64,000 bases of DNA from JBGSIC01 sp041751875 (GCA_041751875.1 JBGSIC010000029.1:1-64000), one strand, 5' to 3'; shown: positions 50,523 to 60,106, numbered from the stretch's first letter. Program-made: numbers and translations. The notes: generated by a model from the letters alone, not told the origin.

Positions 50523-51779
50523 TTAAGTTTTAGCCTGTTGCCACCTTCGTGAAAGATGGCAGAGTGTTTTTCCCCATAAGGCGAAACCCGCGCGAATACA
50601 CGCAACGAGGCGGTAAGGAATAAATTTTTCCTTAAACACAACCGTCGAGAGGGTTTTGGTTACACGTGAATTGCCTATCGCTTGAGCCACGCTCAACAAT
50701 TCTTCCGCGAAGCTCGTCTCGCTAAGCCCCTTCCGAGGACCAAAATAGTAAGTGGATGGCGGTATTTTACTGAGATCAAGGGGGACCGGGAATGTGCGGT
50801 ATTTTTTCAGGCTACCGAGGGTTTCCAAAGCGAGCATGGTGCGAAGGCATTTTGCGCAACGCCCACAGTTGTTGTCTTGGGAGGTGTTTTCCCAGCAGAC
50901 TCGAAGCGATTGGTATGTGACTTCCCACTGGCTAATGACCCTTAGCTTTTCTATTCGAGAGAGGTTGGAGCCGTGGTGGAAAACCTCCAAGTGGGGACGG
51001 GAAAGAAGATGATCGGTCATGGGATTGGAGCCAAGCGGAGGCACAATCAGAGAGTAGCGATTGGTTGAACCGATAAAGACACGCCGAATGCCCCTGCTCA
51101 TAAGAAGAGCGATCGTGGAAAGAAACGCACCGTGGACCATTAACCAGTCACATTTGGGGTCTAGAAAATGGCGAAGATTAGTGCGTATCGGAATCATCTC
51201 AACGCCCATGTGCCCAAGAAGGTCCGCGTACTTGGCGCTGAGGCGGTTAAAAACAAATTCCTCCGAAAGGGGGATGTCAAACCCGTGGAGGAAAAAACAA
51301 TACTGGATCTGAAAGGGGGGCAGCGGTTCGTTGTGGGGAAGGTGGCTGTGGAGCGTGTAGAAGGAGTCCACGCCACCGGAGAAAAAACTCGCTGCTCGTT
51401 GATTTATTTCGAGAGAGTTGCCTTGATCAGCGTACGGATTTGCTGAAATATTTATGGTTTCGAAATCCGAGGGCCGCCAAAATTTGAAGTATTTTTGATA
51501 TTCTTTTGCGCCGTAAAGGAAGCGCTCACTCACGCTGCCATCCACCAGAAGGTCTTTCTTTGTGGCCATCGCAGGGAAAAGCAAAGCCGAGGCAAGCCAG
51601 TCCTCCGAGTCCGATAAAAAGCTTTCATATTTTTTTGGCACGGAAAAGTAGAGTTCGTCGGGGAACCCCGTTTCGCTGGTAAGAATTTTCGAGCTCAGCT
51701 TGATCGTTTCGCCAATGGTTTGCTTTTTAGGGTAGGAAGCGTTGAGGGTGTCAGTAATCAATTGGCTCCACCGTTCCAA
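50523..51779 (-). CDS. PP-loop ATP pyrophosphatase-like protein of a surface-polymer cluster
   Basis: 418 residues. SGGVDS at 134-139 is the PP-loop that activates a substrate as an adenylate. Cys295, Cys305, Cys308 and Cys311 (CGRCAKC region) form a probable zinc site like that in QueC. Last gene of a minus-strand operon with a pyruvyl transferase (22-bp overlap). PP-loop enzymes make amide or thiol-type modifications; a role in modifying a sugar or peptide of the polymer is inferred. Family not recognised beyond the fold. Codon use looks somewhat different from the housekeeping genes, not measured. Confidence 0.75.
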   Translation of the reverse strand: MERWSQLITDTLNASYPKKQTIGETIKLSSKILTSETGFPDELYFSVPKKYESFLSDSEDWLASALLFPAMATKKDLLVDGSVSERFLYGAKEYQKYFKFWRPSDFETINISANPYADQGNSLEINQRAASFFSGGVDSFYTLHSHLPHNEPLPPFQIQYCFFLHGFDIPLSEEFVFNRLSAKYADLLGHMGVEMIPIRTNLRHFLDPKCDWLMVHGAFLSTIALLMSRGIRRVFIGSTNRYSLIVPPLGSNPMTDHLLSRPHLEVFHHGSNLSRIEKLRVISQWEVTYQSLRVCWENTSQDNNCGRCAKCLRTMLALETLGSLKKYRTFPVPLDLSKIPPSTYYFGPRKGLSETSFAEELLSVAQAIGNSRVTKTLSTVVFKEKFIPYRLVACIRAGFALWGKTLCHLSRRWQQAKT

Positions 51780-52645
51780 GAAATTTTGAGGAAGTGAGGT
51801 TTAAGAGAATAGTGATAAACACTATCGTTCTTAAAATAGTTATTCGGATGAAAATAAACCCGCTTGTTTAACAGGGTGGCGGCAATGCAAATGTGAAGGC
51901 GATCGGTATGGATGGCGGAGAACTGATTCAAACATTTTAGTAGATTAGCGCTCACCCTGCCGACGATCTCAGGTGTCCACCCCGGCTCGTAAAGATGGAA
52001 GGAAAGGTCCACGTTGCGGCTGGGTAGTGCCTTGCGTAGACTCTCCTTGTCCTGTCTAAAAGCAAAGAGTTCCTCGTTTCCGCACCACCGCCATAAAAGT
52101 AACTTCATTTTTGTTAGGTTGATGTGAGCAGACCGCACGAAGGTCGAAAACGGACTTTGCTGCGAAGCGTGGCTTGGGGGCCGTTGGAGTACTTTTTTCG
52201 TGTCGAGAGCGAACACTAGGTCGGGATGCAGGTGCACTCGACTCCTATTTGCAAGCTTTGTGACGTAGGCGAATGAAACAGGCTCTCGGCAAAACACCTC
52301 AACGCGTTCATCAAAGGAGCGTATGAGCGTTTCATGCCCTAAGATAGTTTGAGGTAGCAGAATGAGTCTGCGTACTTTTGGAAGGGCCATGCGAATGAAG
52401 TTAGCGGCGTCATTATACAGAGGAACCAAGTTTCCTCCCCCGCCGTAAACAACGATTTTGTTTGTCAGGTCGGTGTGAGGAAAGATTAGCTGATAGGAAA
52501 TAGAGTACTGATTAAATAGCTGATAGGTGGCTTCGGCAATTAACTGATCCCCGGCCCACCCAGGGTTCGGGAAATAGTAAACCAGCTCGTCGCTAAGGCT
52601 TTGTAGACATTGACTGAGAGAAGAGAGTGTCTTCCACGTCTTCAT
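51758..52645 (-). CDS. Polysaccharide pyruvyl transferase family protein
   Basis: 295 residues. FPNPGWAGDQLIAEAT, VVYGGGGNLVPLYND, LILLPQTILGHE, FCREPVSF, the HPDLVFAL motif and the C-terminal AIHTDRLHICIAATLLNKRVY match the pyruvyl transferase (ExoV/CsaB-like) family, which adds pyruvate ketals from phosphoenolpyruvate to exopolysaccharide or cell-wall sugars. Overlaps the PP-loop gene by 22 bp and the HTTM gene by 4 bp, so expression is tightly linked. Confidence 0.85.
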   Translation of the reverse strand: MKTWKTLSSLSQCLQSLSDELVYYFPNPGWAGDQLIAEATYQLFNQYSISYQLIFPHTDLTNKIVVYGGGGNLVPLYNDAANFIRMALPKVRRLILLPQTILGHETLIRSFDERVEVFCREPVSFAYVTKLANRSRVHLHPDLVFALDTKKVLQRPPSHASQQSPFSTFVRSAHINLTKMKLLLWRWCGNEELFAFRQDKESLRKALPSRNVDLSFHLYEPGWTPEIVGRVSANLLKCLNQFSAIHTDRLHICIAATLLNKRVYFHPNNYFKNDSVYHYSLKPHFLKISWNGGAN

Positions 52646-53634
52646 ATCTGAGTAGCTGACCGCTTAGATCGGAGGCTGGAAAAAACGGGTCCGAAAGCCG
52701 GCCAATCGATTAGCACAAAAGCCATTAGTACATAGGGAGTGAAAGTGACGTCTAAAAGCCAATCGCTGACAACGTGAAAGACTATTGCGTTACATAGAAA
52801 GAAGTTTCGAAGCCACGGGCCGAAAAGAGCTAGTGGAAACATTAGCTGGATTCCCAGCGAAGCTAGGGCGAGAAGGATTGTAAGAGGGCGATAAGAGGCG
52901 AGGGTGCGGCCGGCCGCTGACGCCGGAGTACTGTAAATATAGTGAGTCAAGCCGAAGCCATCTTTCCAAGTTTCTTCTGGCTCGTTACTGCCAAATAGCT
53001 GGTGCGTGGAGTCTGTTGAGCGACTCAGATAGAAAGTTAAAGTATCGCCTCTAAGCCAAGCCTTGCCACCGTGGCGGATTTTGGCTACCCCAGCGTTGAA
53101 ATAGAAGGAACAGATCAGGCAAAGAATAAGAACCGTTCCCCAGCGTGGGACGGGCTCTCCTTTGAGGGCAGTGAGTACGGGCTTTTTCTGGCGTCGCGCT
53201 CGTAGTAGGGAGTCAATCGACCAAGAATCTACTCCGGGGGCGAAAACGAGTGCACAAAGAACAAGGAACACTAGTGCGCTTACGTGATGGAAGGCGCCCC
53301 ATGAGGAGAGCAGGCATGAGACGTAGCCGAAGCAGAGTGTTACCCCTAGTAAGGAGAGGCGCGTCACGATACCCAGTAACGCAAAGAGCGCGCACAGAAA
53401 AAAGAAAGCCGTAAACAGCCTAAGGAGTTCAGGCGTCAACGGCGCGTGAAGACCCAACCGCACCAGTATCGACCCGGGATCCATCAAAAAAGAATCCGCG
53501 CCATCATAATGCGCAAGGACGCCGAGATCCCTTCGGATTCGGGGGAGAATGACCAGCGCTACTATCACCATGCGAAGATACGGGGCAGGGTTCCAAACTT
53601 GTTTTGAAAAGAGAAAAGCCGTCACTGTTTGCAT
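52642..53634 (-). CDS. HTTM-domain membrane protein (vitamin K gamma-carboxylase-like)
   Basis: 330 residues with several membrane helices and the YFNAGVAKIRHGGKAWLRGDTL motif region (shown here as YFNAGVAKIRHGG) characteristic of the HTTM/VKG-carboxylase-like family, plus a PWF-like C-terminal helix set. The family is common beside polymer or secretion genes in bacteria, but its reaction there is unknown. It overlaps the pyruvyl transferase by 4 bp and the small membrane protein upstream by 1 bp. Confidence 0.85.
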   Translation of the reverse strand: MQTVTAFLFSKQVWNPAPYLRMVIVALVILPRIRRDLGVLAHYDGADSFLMDPGSILVRLGLHAPLTPELLRLFTAFFFLCALFALLGIVTRLSLLGVTLCFGYVSCLLSSWGAFHHVSALVFLVLCALVFAPGVDSWSIDSLLRARRQKKPVLTALKGEPVPRWGTVLILCLICSFYFNAGVAKIRHGGKAWLRGDTLTFYLSRSTDSTHQLFGSNEPEETWKDGFGLTHYIYSTPASAAGRTLASYRPLTILLALASLGIQLMFPLALFGPWLRNFFLCNAIVFHVVSDWLLDVTFTPYVLMAFVLIDWPAFGPVFSSLRSKRSATQI

Positions 53635-54173
53635 TACAAGTTCGATTCCCAGGTGTGTGTGAAGCGTTGTTCTTCAGGAGAGTAAAAGCCAACGGTACGG
53701 CGTTTCATTGGCCGTTCTTTCCCGTCAACCGAGAGAATGGAGACCCGCAGTTTGACACCAGGCTCAACCCAAGAGGGTCGCTTCAAATGGAGCTCCTTAA
53801 AAATCGATCTAAAGTACACACTTAAACGTTCACGGAATAAGCTAGGGTTGTCGTTTACGATTGCGGAGTGCGGTGACCGGCCAAGGGCGCCGTAAACATG
53901 GAGAAAAAAGTGGCGCATGGTTGGCATCTCCCTCCAGTAGAGGTCGTGGGCACGAAGCTCTCGGTCAGTTCCGTCGGCACTCTGTAACAGCCATTCAAAG
54001 CGATATAGCCTGTCTGTGGGCGAGGCAAACATGGGTGCAGATGTAAACGGCCAGACTTCACCGGCGGTGAAAAGGACCATGATTTGAGGTGACAAAAGTG
54101 CCAAAAACAGAAAATAAACGCCGAAACGCTGATGGCGAGTCACAGTAGGCAGAGGCACAATCTTTTTCACCAT
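53634..54173 (-). CDS. Single-helix membrane protein coupled to the HTTM gene
   Basis: 179 residues, one N-terminal membrane helix (FGVYFLFLALLSPQIMVLF), then an extracytoplasmic strand-rich domain that includes WPFTSAPMFASPTDRLYRF. No family recognised. Its stop overlaps the HTTM start by 1 bp. Small proteins with this opening (WPFxSxPMF) often sit next to HTTM genes and may be their partner; this is inference from position. Confidence 0.65.
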   Translation of the reverse strand: MVKKIVPLPTVTRHQRFGVYFLFLALLSPQIMVLFTAGEVWPFTSAPMFASPTDRLYRFEWLLQSADGTDRELRAHDLYWREMPTMRHFFLHVYGALGRSPHSAIVNDNPSLFRERLSVYFRSIFKELHLKRPSWVEPGVKLRVSILSVDGKERPMKRRTVGFYSPEEQRFTHTWESNL

Positions 54174-54215
54174 TTTAGTCTAAAATAGAGCGAACAAGAA
54201 AGGATGGGCGTTGCG

Positions 54216-55175
54216 TCAGGAGGATGGGGATGATTTTTTATCCCCTAGGAGTCTTTCGGCAAGAATGTGCATTAAGGGTTTATCTTTTTCGAAATGCAAA
54301 ACCGACTTGTTGGGAGGGAGCCTCCTTAGAAAGTGTCCTGCCGCTGAGGGATCCTCTAACATCTTCTGTTTGTCCGCCGGCAGTTTGGCGTAAAAATCAA
54401 GAAAGGAGATAGTGAGATTACATTTTTGAGCGAGCAAGCAAAAGAAGAAGTCCTCAGGAAGGTCTGAAAGATAGTGTTCCGTACTCCAAGCCGCTAAGAG
54501 TGCGGTGTGGGCCGTGGGAGAGGACAGTATACGCCGTATCGAATTTGTTCGTAAAAAGTAACATCCCCCCTGAAAATATTTGTGGCCATGTCCAAAATGA
54601 GTTTGTCCTACTATTTGAGAAGCACAAGAAGCGGCGACTTCAAAAATGTTTGAGTTTAGAAATAAGGTATCGCTATCCGTTTTTACAAGTAGGTCGTTAC
54701 TTTTCATTTCTGAATAAATTTCTTTAAAAGCTTGCCGCGTACTAACAATAACGTTGGAACCGCCCCACGAAAAAGGCAGAGGTGTCCGGGTAAGGGTCGA
54801 GCCGGAAGGGCAACGCAGTAAAAGTTGCCTAACTTCATCGGCATTTATGGGATCCTTCCTGTCTTCGAAGAGGCGGACCGAGTAAGCAAAAGGAAGGTCC
54901 AGAGCCAGAAGACTGTCGACCGAAGCCTTTAAGTACCGGAAATGTGCGCCGCAGGTAAAATAGGCGATGAAAAAATGGGGCCTTTCGGAGAAAACTTCCG
55001 GCTTTGGCATCTGAAAGGGAGCCCAAAGCAGAGACTTAAAATCGAGGAGTAACAATCGCAAGCCATGTAAAGGCGTCAGGAGCGCCAGATGGAGAAGAGA
55101 CCATAAATTTCTATGTCGTAGAGGCGGGGTCAACAAGGTCTCTTTGAAGCACGATTCCACTGTTTTTAGAGGCAT
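54216..55175 (-). CDS. Glycosyltransferase-like protein (GT-A fold)
   Basis: 319 residues. The KTDSDTLFLN stretch contains a DSD (Asp167-Ser-Asp169) metal/nucleotide-sugar motif, and the FLDFYAK and HFLRRLP end fit a GT-A-fold transferase; the FFIAYFTCGAHF opening resembles a beta strand of the nucleotide-binding domain. Hydrophobic N-terminal stretches (residues 26-52) may be membrane-associated. First gene of the minus-strand cluster. Confidence 0.65.
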   Translation of the reverse strand: MPLKTVESCFKETLLTPPLRHRNLWSLLHLALLTPLHGLRLLLLDFKSLLWAPFQMPKPEVFSERPHFFIAYFTCGAHFRYLKASVDSLLALDLPFAYSVRLFEDRKDPINADEVRQLLLRCPSGSTLTRTPLPFSWGGSNVIVSTRQAFKEIYSEMKSNDLLVKTDSDTLFLNSNIFEVAASCASQIVGQTHFGHGHKYFQGGCYFLRTNSIRRILSSPTAHTALLAAWSTEHYLSDLPEDFFFCLLAQKCNLTISFLDFYAKLPADKQKMLEDPSAAGHFLRRLPPNKSVLHFEKDKPLMHILAERLLGDKKSSPSS

Positions 55176-55210
55176 CGCGTTGCTCTATAAGTAAGGGTAC
55201 TGCCTGACTG

Positions 55211-55237
55211 ATTCTACCGTTTGCTTCGCGCCGTCAA
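55211..55237 (-). promoter_or_regulatory. Putative promoter for the five-gene surface-polymer operon
   Basis: On the minus strand TTGACG (plus 55232-55237) and TAGAAT (plus 55211-55216), 15-bp spacer. It is 36 bp before the glycosyltransferase start. The spacer is short, so tentative. Confidence 0.35.
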
Positions 55238-55378
55238 GGTAATAGGTGAAACTGCCTCTCACCTTGGCGATCTCAACGGGAAAGGCGCCTGCGGGATTGG
55301 TAGGAGACTGTTTACTTAAGGTTTGCTATCGATTCGCATTCGAAACCTTGCTAGACTCTCCTTCAGCCGGGAATCCCA

Positions 55379-56671
55379 TTGCGCCATTTATCTGCTCAAT
55401 TTTATTTTATTTTTTTCCTTGGGTTTGCTTCTCAAGCTCTAGGGGTCGGCCTTTTAGTTGGTAAAACACCCGGTGCGTTTCATCGCTCCTCGGTCCAGGT
55501 GGTCTATGTAAAAGAGGGCGACCGTAACACCCTTACTTTCTACAGCGACTTTCGCGGGGAAAACGGATCATTCGTCATTCTGCTGCCGTTTCCTTTCGCT
55601 GTACCAGAAGAAAGCATAGCCTTGCTCGAGCACGCACCGATGGAACAGCTCGAAGCCTTTTCGGCCCCCATTTTATTTGAACAGATGGATCCGGATCCTT
55701 GTTTAGAAGAAAATTTAGCCCCCAAGGCGGCGGGTGGCCCTGTCAAAGCTCACCTTCTGGGCAGTAGTCCGCAACGTCGTACGCGGGGAAGTTACAAAGC
55801 AGTAGCTTTAAGTGCGCCCCAATCTCAAAAAATACAGGATTGGTTGCAAGAAGAAGGGTATCAACCTGCCCCCGAAAGCGTGCCTTGGTTGAAGGAACAA
55901 GCTAGAAAAAATCATTTCATCGCGATTAAAGTGGAACTCAAGGAACACAGCCGACTGGCGTATCAGTACCTACGGCCTATCCAAGTAACATTTACCGGCG
56001 CTGAATTTAGTTTACCTTTGGAACTGGGACCCGCGCCCCAGGGAGAAGATCAAGACCTTTATCTCTACGTGATCACAGACCAAGGGCAAGTAGCTCCCGC
56101 TAATTACGCGATTACGCAGTTACCCTCGAACAAAGATATTCCTGCTTACATCAAGTATCGATTTGAAGATTTTTACCGGGAAGTATTTTTACAAGCGAGT
56201 CGGAAAAATAAAGGTGCGTTTCTCGAATACGCGGGAAGTGCGTTGCGTTGTGAGAATTGTAATGAGGATACGTTAACGCTTGAATCGCTTTCGGCATTGG
56301 GCGTGCAGTGGCTATCGGGCTTAAAAGACAAGAAGGCAATTGCTGCTGCAAAAGAAGCATACCTTTCGCGTTACCATCTTCGGGGACGCAAGGAATCGCT
56401 TCCGCAGAAGATCACTTTTCAAGCCGTGGCGGATTTGCCGCCATTTCAGGAAGTGTTTTTGGTACGCCACGCCTGGATGGGTTCGTCGCGCTCTTGCGCC
56501 CAGGCGAATGCTTACGCCAACACGCTCAGTGCCCGCCGCGAAAGCGAAGCGCGCACGCTAGCTAGTTTGACGGGATGGAGCATTGAGCGAATTTTGAACA
56601 ACATGACGCCTGCTCAGAAAGACCAAAAGAAGCATTGGTACGAGAGACTCTTCGATGAAGAAAAAAAATGA
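55379..56671 (+). CDS. DUF2330 family secreted protein
   Basis: 430 residues starting at TTG 55379. Signal peptide (FIFFLGFASQALG region), then DUF2330 layout: VQVVYVKEGDRNTLTFY, an FVILLPFPFAVPEES block, a SYKAVALS region and C-terminal Cys-containing HAWMGSSRSCAQANAY. DUF2330 is an uncharacterised exported family found mostly in myxobacterial and related genomes. It overlaps proC at its 3' end by 17 bp. Confidence 0.8.
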   Translation: MRHLSAQFYFIFFLGFASQALGVGLLVGKTPGAFHRSSVQVVYVKEGDRNTLTFYSDFRGENGSFVILLPFPFAVPEESIALLEHAPMEQLEAFSAPILFEQMDPDPCLEENLAPKAAGGPVKAHLLGSSPQRRTRGSYKAVALSAPQSQKIQDWLQEEGYQPAPESVPWLKEQARKNHFIAIKVELKEHSRLAYQYLRPIQVTFTGAEFSLPLELGPAPQGEDQDLYLYVITDQGQVAPANYAITQLPSNKDIPAYIKYRFEDFYREVFLQASRKNKGAFLEYAGSALRCENCNEDTLTLESLSALGVQWLSGLKDKKAIAAAKEAYLSRYHLRGRKESLPQKITFQAVADLPPFQEVFLVRHAWMGSSRSCAQANAYANTLSARRESEARTLASLTGWSIERILNNMTPAQKDQKKHWYERLFDEEKK

Positions 56672-57473
56672 AAAAATTGGAATTTTAGGCTTAGGCAGAA
56701 TGGGACGCTGTCTTGTGCAAGGCATGTTAGAAACAGGCCAAGTGCAGAAAGAGGACCTGCTTTTCACCACCAGAAAGAAAGAGAATGCTACCCTTGCGAC
56801 CAAAGAGGTCGGAATAAAAGCCTGTGCGAGTAACAAAGAGCTAGTGAAGAACTGTTCGGTGATTATTTTGGCGGTGAAACCACAGAATCTGGACGATTTG
56901 TTAAAAGACGTGGGCCAGGACTTTAAAGCGAATCAAACGATCATTTCGATTGTTGCCAGTGTGACAACCAAAGCAATTGAATCGCGAATTCCAAAGAATG
57001 TGGCTGTCATTCGTGCCATGCCCAACACCCCAGCTTTCGTCCGCTGTGCCATGACGGCGATGTGTCCTGGCGCCGCAGCGGGGAAAGCTCACCAAGACAT
57101 CGCAGAGAAAATTTTCAGTTCGGTGGGTAGGGTGGTGCAGACTGAAGAGCGTCATATGGACGCGGTCACGGGCCTGAGCGGTTGCGGCCCCGCTTATATC
57201 TATTTAGTGCTTGAGGCAATGACCGAAGGCGGCATCAAGGTGGGCCTTCCCCGAGAGGTCGCCCTAGAACTATCCGCCCAAACCGTACTGGGGGCGGCAA
57301 AAATGCTTCAGGTGACCGGTCGCCATCCTTCCTCTTTACGCGACGAAGTGACCACCCCAGCCGGGTGTACGATTGATGGCCTTGTGGAATTGGAAGAAGG
57401 GAAGTTGCGGGTCACATTGATGAAAGCCGTTGTTAAAGCGACTGAGCGTGCACACGCGCTTTCCAGTCTCTAG
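56655..57473 (+). CDS. proC: Pyrroline-5-carboxylate reductase
   Basis: 272-residue NAD(P)H-dependent reductase for the last step of proline synthesis. IGILGLGRMGRCLVQGML (Rossmann), IILAVKPQN, AVIRAMPNTPAFV, the GLSGCGPAYI active-site loop and DEVTTPAGCTIDGL are intact. Starts inside the 3' end of the DUF2330 gene (17-bp overlap). Confidence 0.97.
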   Translation: MKKKNEKIGILGLGRMGRCLVQGMLETGQVQKEDLLFTTRKKENATLATKEVGIKACASNKELVKNCSVIILAVKPQNLDDLLKDVGQDFKANQTIISIVASVTTKAIESRIPKNVAVIRAMPNTPAFVRCAMTAMCPGAAAGKAHQDIAEKIFSSVGRVVQTEERHMDAVTGLSGCGPAYIYLVLEAMTEGGIKVGLPREVALELSAQTVLGAAKMLQVTGRHPSSLRDEVTTPAGCTIDGLVELEEGKLRVTLMKAVVKATERAHALSSL

Positions 57474-57501
57474 CGATCGGCTTTCGAAAAGAACGGGCCG
57501 T

Positions 57502-57530
57502 TTGACCGCTTCCGCTCAGCCAACTAGGAT
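57502..57530 (+). promoter_or_regulatory. Putative promoter for citrate synthase
   Basis: TTGACC at 57502-57507 and TAGGAT at 57525-57530, spacer 17 bp. Start site near 57537, leader about 74 nt containing a small GTACC/GGTAC hairpin. Confidence 0.5.
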
Positions 57531-57610
57531 ATTTTTCGAGCCGACGCGTACCGTGGCAGGTACTCTTTATTACAAACAAATCGACACGTCGACTCGCACG
57601 GGGAGCAGAG

Positions 57611-58903
57611 ATGGGTGATTCCGCAAAGTTAAATGTAGATGGTAAAGAGTTCGAATTCCCGCTTGTTGAAGGAACCGAAAAAGAGCGGGGTATGGACATT
57701 ACCAGCCTGCGGTCGAAAACGGGCCTAATCACTTTAGATACCGGCTATATGAACACCGGGTCTTGTTCCAGCGCCATTACCTTTCTGGATGGTGAGAAGG
57801 GGATTCTTCGCTACCGCGGCATACCGATTGAAGTCTTGGCGGAAAAATCAAATTTTGTGGAAGTCAGCTACCTCCTTATTTACGGCGAACTTCCCACGGA
57901 GTCGCAGCTTAAATCGTTTACCAACAACCTGACTCGTCACACGATGCTCCATGAGGATATGAAGCGCTTCTTCGACGGATTCCCGCGCGATGCGCATCCG
58001 ATGGCGACGCTATCGGCGGCCGTAAACACACTTTCCACTTTTTACCAGGAAGAAACTGCTGGGCTCCAAGGCCGCAGTCTGGAGAATTCCATTTATAGAC
58101 TTCTTGGGAAGTTACCGACCATTGCGGCGTTCTCCTACAAGAAATCGATCGGGCAACCGTTCATCTATCCTACGAATGCACTAAGCTATTGCGGCAACTT
58201 TTTGAAAATGATGTTTGGCGTCCCGGCTGAGGAGTACGAAGTCAATCCGGTGATGACCAATGCGCTACGCCTTCTGTTTTTGCTTCATGCTGATCACGAG
58301 CAGAATTGCAGTACGTCCACCGTGCGTCTGGTGGGAAGCGCCGGGGCGAACCTTTACGCCTCAGTTTCCGCCGGTATCTCGGCCCTTTGGGGACATCTCC
58401 ATGGTGGGGCCAATCAGCGCGTTGTGGAAATGCTTCAAAAGATTAAAAAAGAAGGTATCGGCGCCTCCCAGTTCCTGGAACGAGTGAAGAAGAAAGACGA
58501 AGGTTCGCGTTTGATGGGCTTCGGACACCGAGTTTACAAAAACTTCGATCCACGGGCGAGCATTATTAAGAAAGCTGCGGATGAAGTGCTGACCAACCTG
58601 GGTGTGAAAGATCCCTTGCTCGATATCGCCAAGGTGCTCGAAGAAGCAGCGCTTAAAGATGAATATTTCATCGAGCGGAAACTTTATCCCAACGTCGATT
58701 TCTACTCGGGGATTATCTACCGAGCGATGGGAATTCCGGTAACCATGTTCACCGTGATGTTCGCAATCGGAAGATTGCCGGGCTGGATCGCCCAGTGGAA
58801 AGAGATGATTGGGGATCCTGAGAACAAGATCGGTCGCCCACGCCAGATTTACACGGGATTTAACGAACGCGCTTACACTCCGATTGAGAAGCGAACAAAA
58901 TAG
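57611..58903 (+). CDS. gltA: Citrate synthase
   Basis: 430-residue type II-like citrate synthase, the entry step of the TCA cycle. LDTGYMNTGSCSSAITFLDG, ILRYRGIPI, the active-site His in LHADHEQNCST, the GFGHRVYKNFDPRA motif with the second His, and FYSGIIYRAMGIP with the Asp are in order. Own promoter likely at 57502-57530. Confidence 0.98.
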   Translation: MGDSAKLNVDGKEFEFPLVEGTEKERGMDITSLRSKTGLITLDTGYMNTGSCSSAITFLDGEKGILRYRGIPIEVLAEKSNFVEVSYLLIYGELPTESQLKSFTNNLTRHTMLHEDMKRFFDGFPRDAHPMATLSAAVNTLSTFYQEETAGLQGRSLENSIYRLLGKLPTIAAFSYKKSIGQPFIYPTNALSYCGNFLKMMFGVPAEEYEVNPVMTNALRLLFLLHADHEQNCSTSTVRLVGSAGANLYASVSAGISALWGHLHGGANQRVVEMLQKIKKEGIGASQFLERVKKKDEGSRLMGFGHRVYKNFDPRASIIKKAADEVLTNLGVKDPLLDIAKVLEEAALKDEYFIERKLYPNVDFYSGIIYRAMGIPVTMFTVMFAIGRLPGWIAQWKEMIGDPENKIGRPRQIYTGFNERAYTPIEKRTK

Positions 58904-58906
58904 CGT

Positions 58907-59875
58907 TTAGAAATGAACGAGAAGAGCGCCGAGAAACTGGCTGTTGGCGTTTCCCAAGAAGTCAGAAACTGAAAAATCATCCCGGTTGTATTGCACACCA
59001 AGCGAAACTTTCTCGAAGAGTCTGTAGTAGGCACCTAAACGGATTCGGCTGAAGGCGGGACCGTTCCCTCCCGCATCTCCCGTAGCGCTATTGATTACGC
59101 CGTAAATAATATCTGCTGAAATCAAAAAATCTTCGAAAGGGGTAATCTCAATACCGGCGATTCCGTGAATTCCCCTAACACCAAAGCTTAGCGAGTTTTG
59201 GGAACCAGAATCCGTGGTCACGGAGGTCATTCCCAGGATGCTATACCCAACGCCCGCCTTTGCGACCATGCGCATCGATGCAAATTCGAAAGGAAGCTGC
59301 CCTTTGGCACTAAAGCTACCCCCGACCACCTTACCGCTTGTCTCGTTGGTAAAAGAACCGCCAGGAACGGAAGTGAGTTCCGTGTCTGTTTGGGTGGGAT
59401 AATTCTGAAAAAAGCCGTCTAGTTCAAATCCGAAATTTTCCCATCGGAGATCGGCATTCAGACCCAGATGCATACTGCTGCCGACTTGACCTTGCCCGTG
59501 GGCAGAAAAGGAAGCATTCGAGATGCCGCCGCTTGCGCCCAACCGAAGCTCCATTTCTTTTTCACTTCGCGGGAGATCGTATTCAGCGGAGGAAAAGGCG
59601 CTAGAGCTGTTCACGCTGGCGAGGCGTCGTCGAGGAATTTGCTTCTTTTTTGTTCGCAGTGTCTTGGCGCGCAACTCATCTTCCGAGTAGACACGTTTGC
59701 GCTTGGGTTCAAACTTCCTGCTTTTAATAGTGCGCAGTCTGTTAATGCGAATTTGATCAGAAGAGATGGGGGCAAACGCGTCGGCATAGAGGTTTGTCGA
59801 TGCTATCCACGAAGAGGCATAAATCATGATGTAGGCTAACCGACGCATTTGCGAACCTCGGGAAAAAGAGCTCAA
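58907..59875 (-). CDS. Outer-membrane beta-barrel-like protein with basic N-terminal segment
   Basis: 322 residues. Signal-like hydrophobic lead (IMIYASSWIASTNLYADAFA) then an unusual Arg/Lys-rich segment (RKRVYSEDELRAKTLRTKK region, residues about 45-85), then alternating strands from about residue 110 ending in LGVQYNRDDFSVSDFLG and a hydrophobic ALLVHF. Reads as an exported barrel with an extended periplasmic N-terminus. No family. Convergent with gltA, 3 bp apart. Confidence 0.65.
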   Translation of the reverse strand: MSSFSRGSQMRRLAYIMIYASSWIASTNLYADAFAPISSDQIRINRLRTIKSRKFEPKRKRVYSEDELRAKTLRTKKKQIPRRRLASVNSSSAFSSAEYDLPRSEKEMELRLGASGGISNASFSAHGQGQVGSSMHLGLNADLRWENFGFELDGFFQNYPTQTDTELTSVPGGSFTNETSGKVVGGSFSAKGQLPFEFASMRMVAKAGVGYSILGMTSVTTDSGSQNSLSFGVRGIHGIAGIEITPFEDFLISADIIYGVINSATGDAGGNGPAFSRIRLGAYYRLFEKVSLGVQYNRDDFSVSDFLGNANSQFLGALLVHF

Positions 59876-60106
59876 AAAGGGACCTATATTCAGCTGTATT
59901 CTGCAAGTGGGGTGCCACGAAATCAGGCTCGGCCAGAGAGGGAAAACTGTCTAACTCGTGGCAAGAAAAGCAATTTTCGACGGCCCAGAGGGGGAGTACG
60001 GGGCCAAACCCGCATATCTTAGTGAAATCGTAGCGGAAAGAGGGTGTACCCGGCAGGCACGTTCTGGTATCCTTCAGTAAATTTGACTACATAGGTACCA
60101 TCACCC

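Noticed and set aside
50523..55175. Active prophage or transposon beside the tRNA
   Set aside because: No integrase, transposase or phage gene is present; only a duplicated tRNA end remains.
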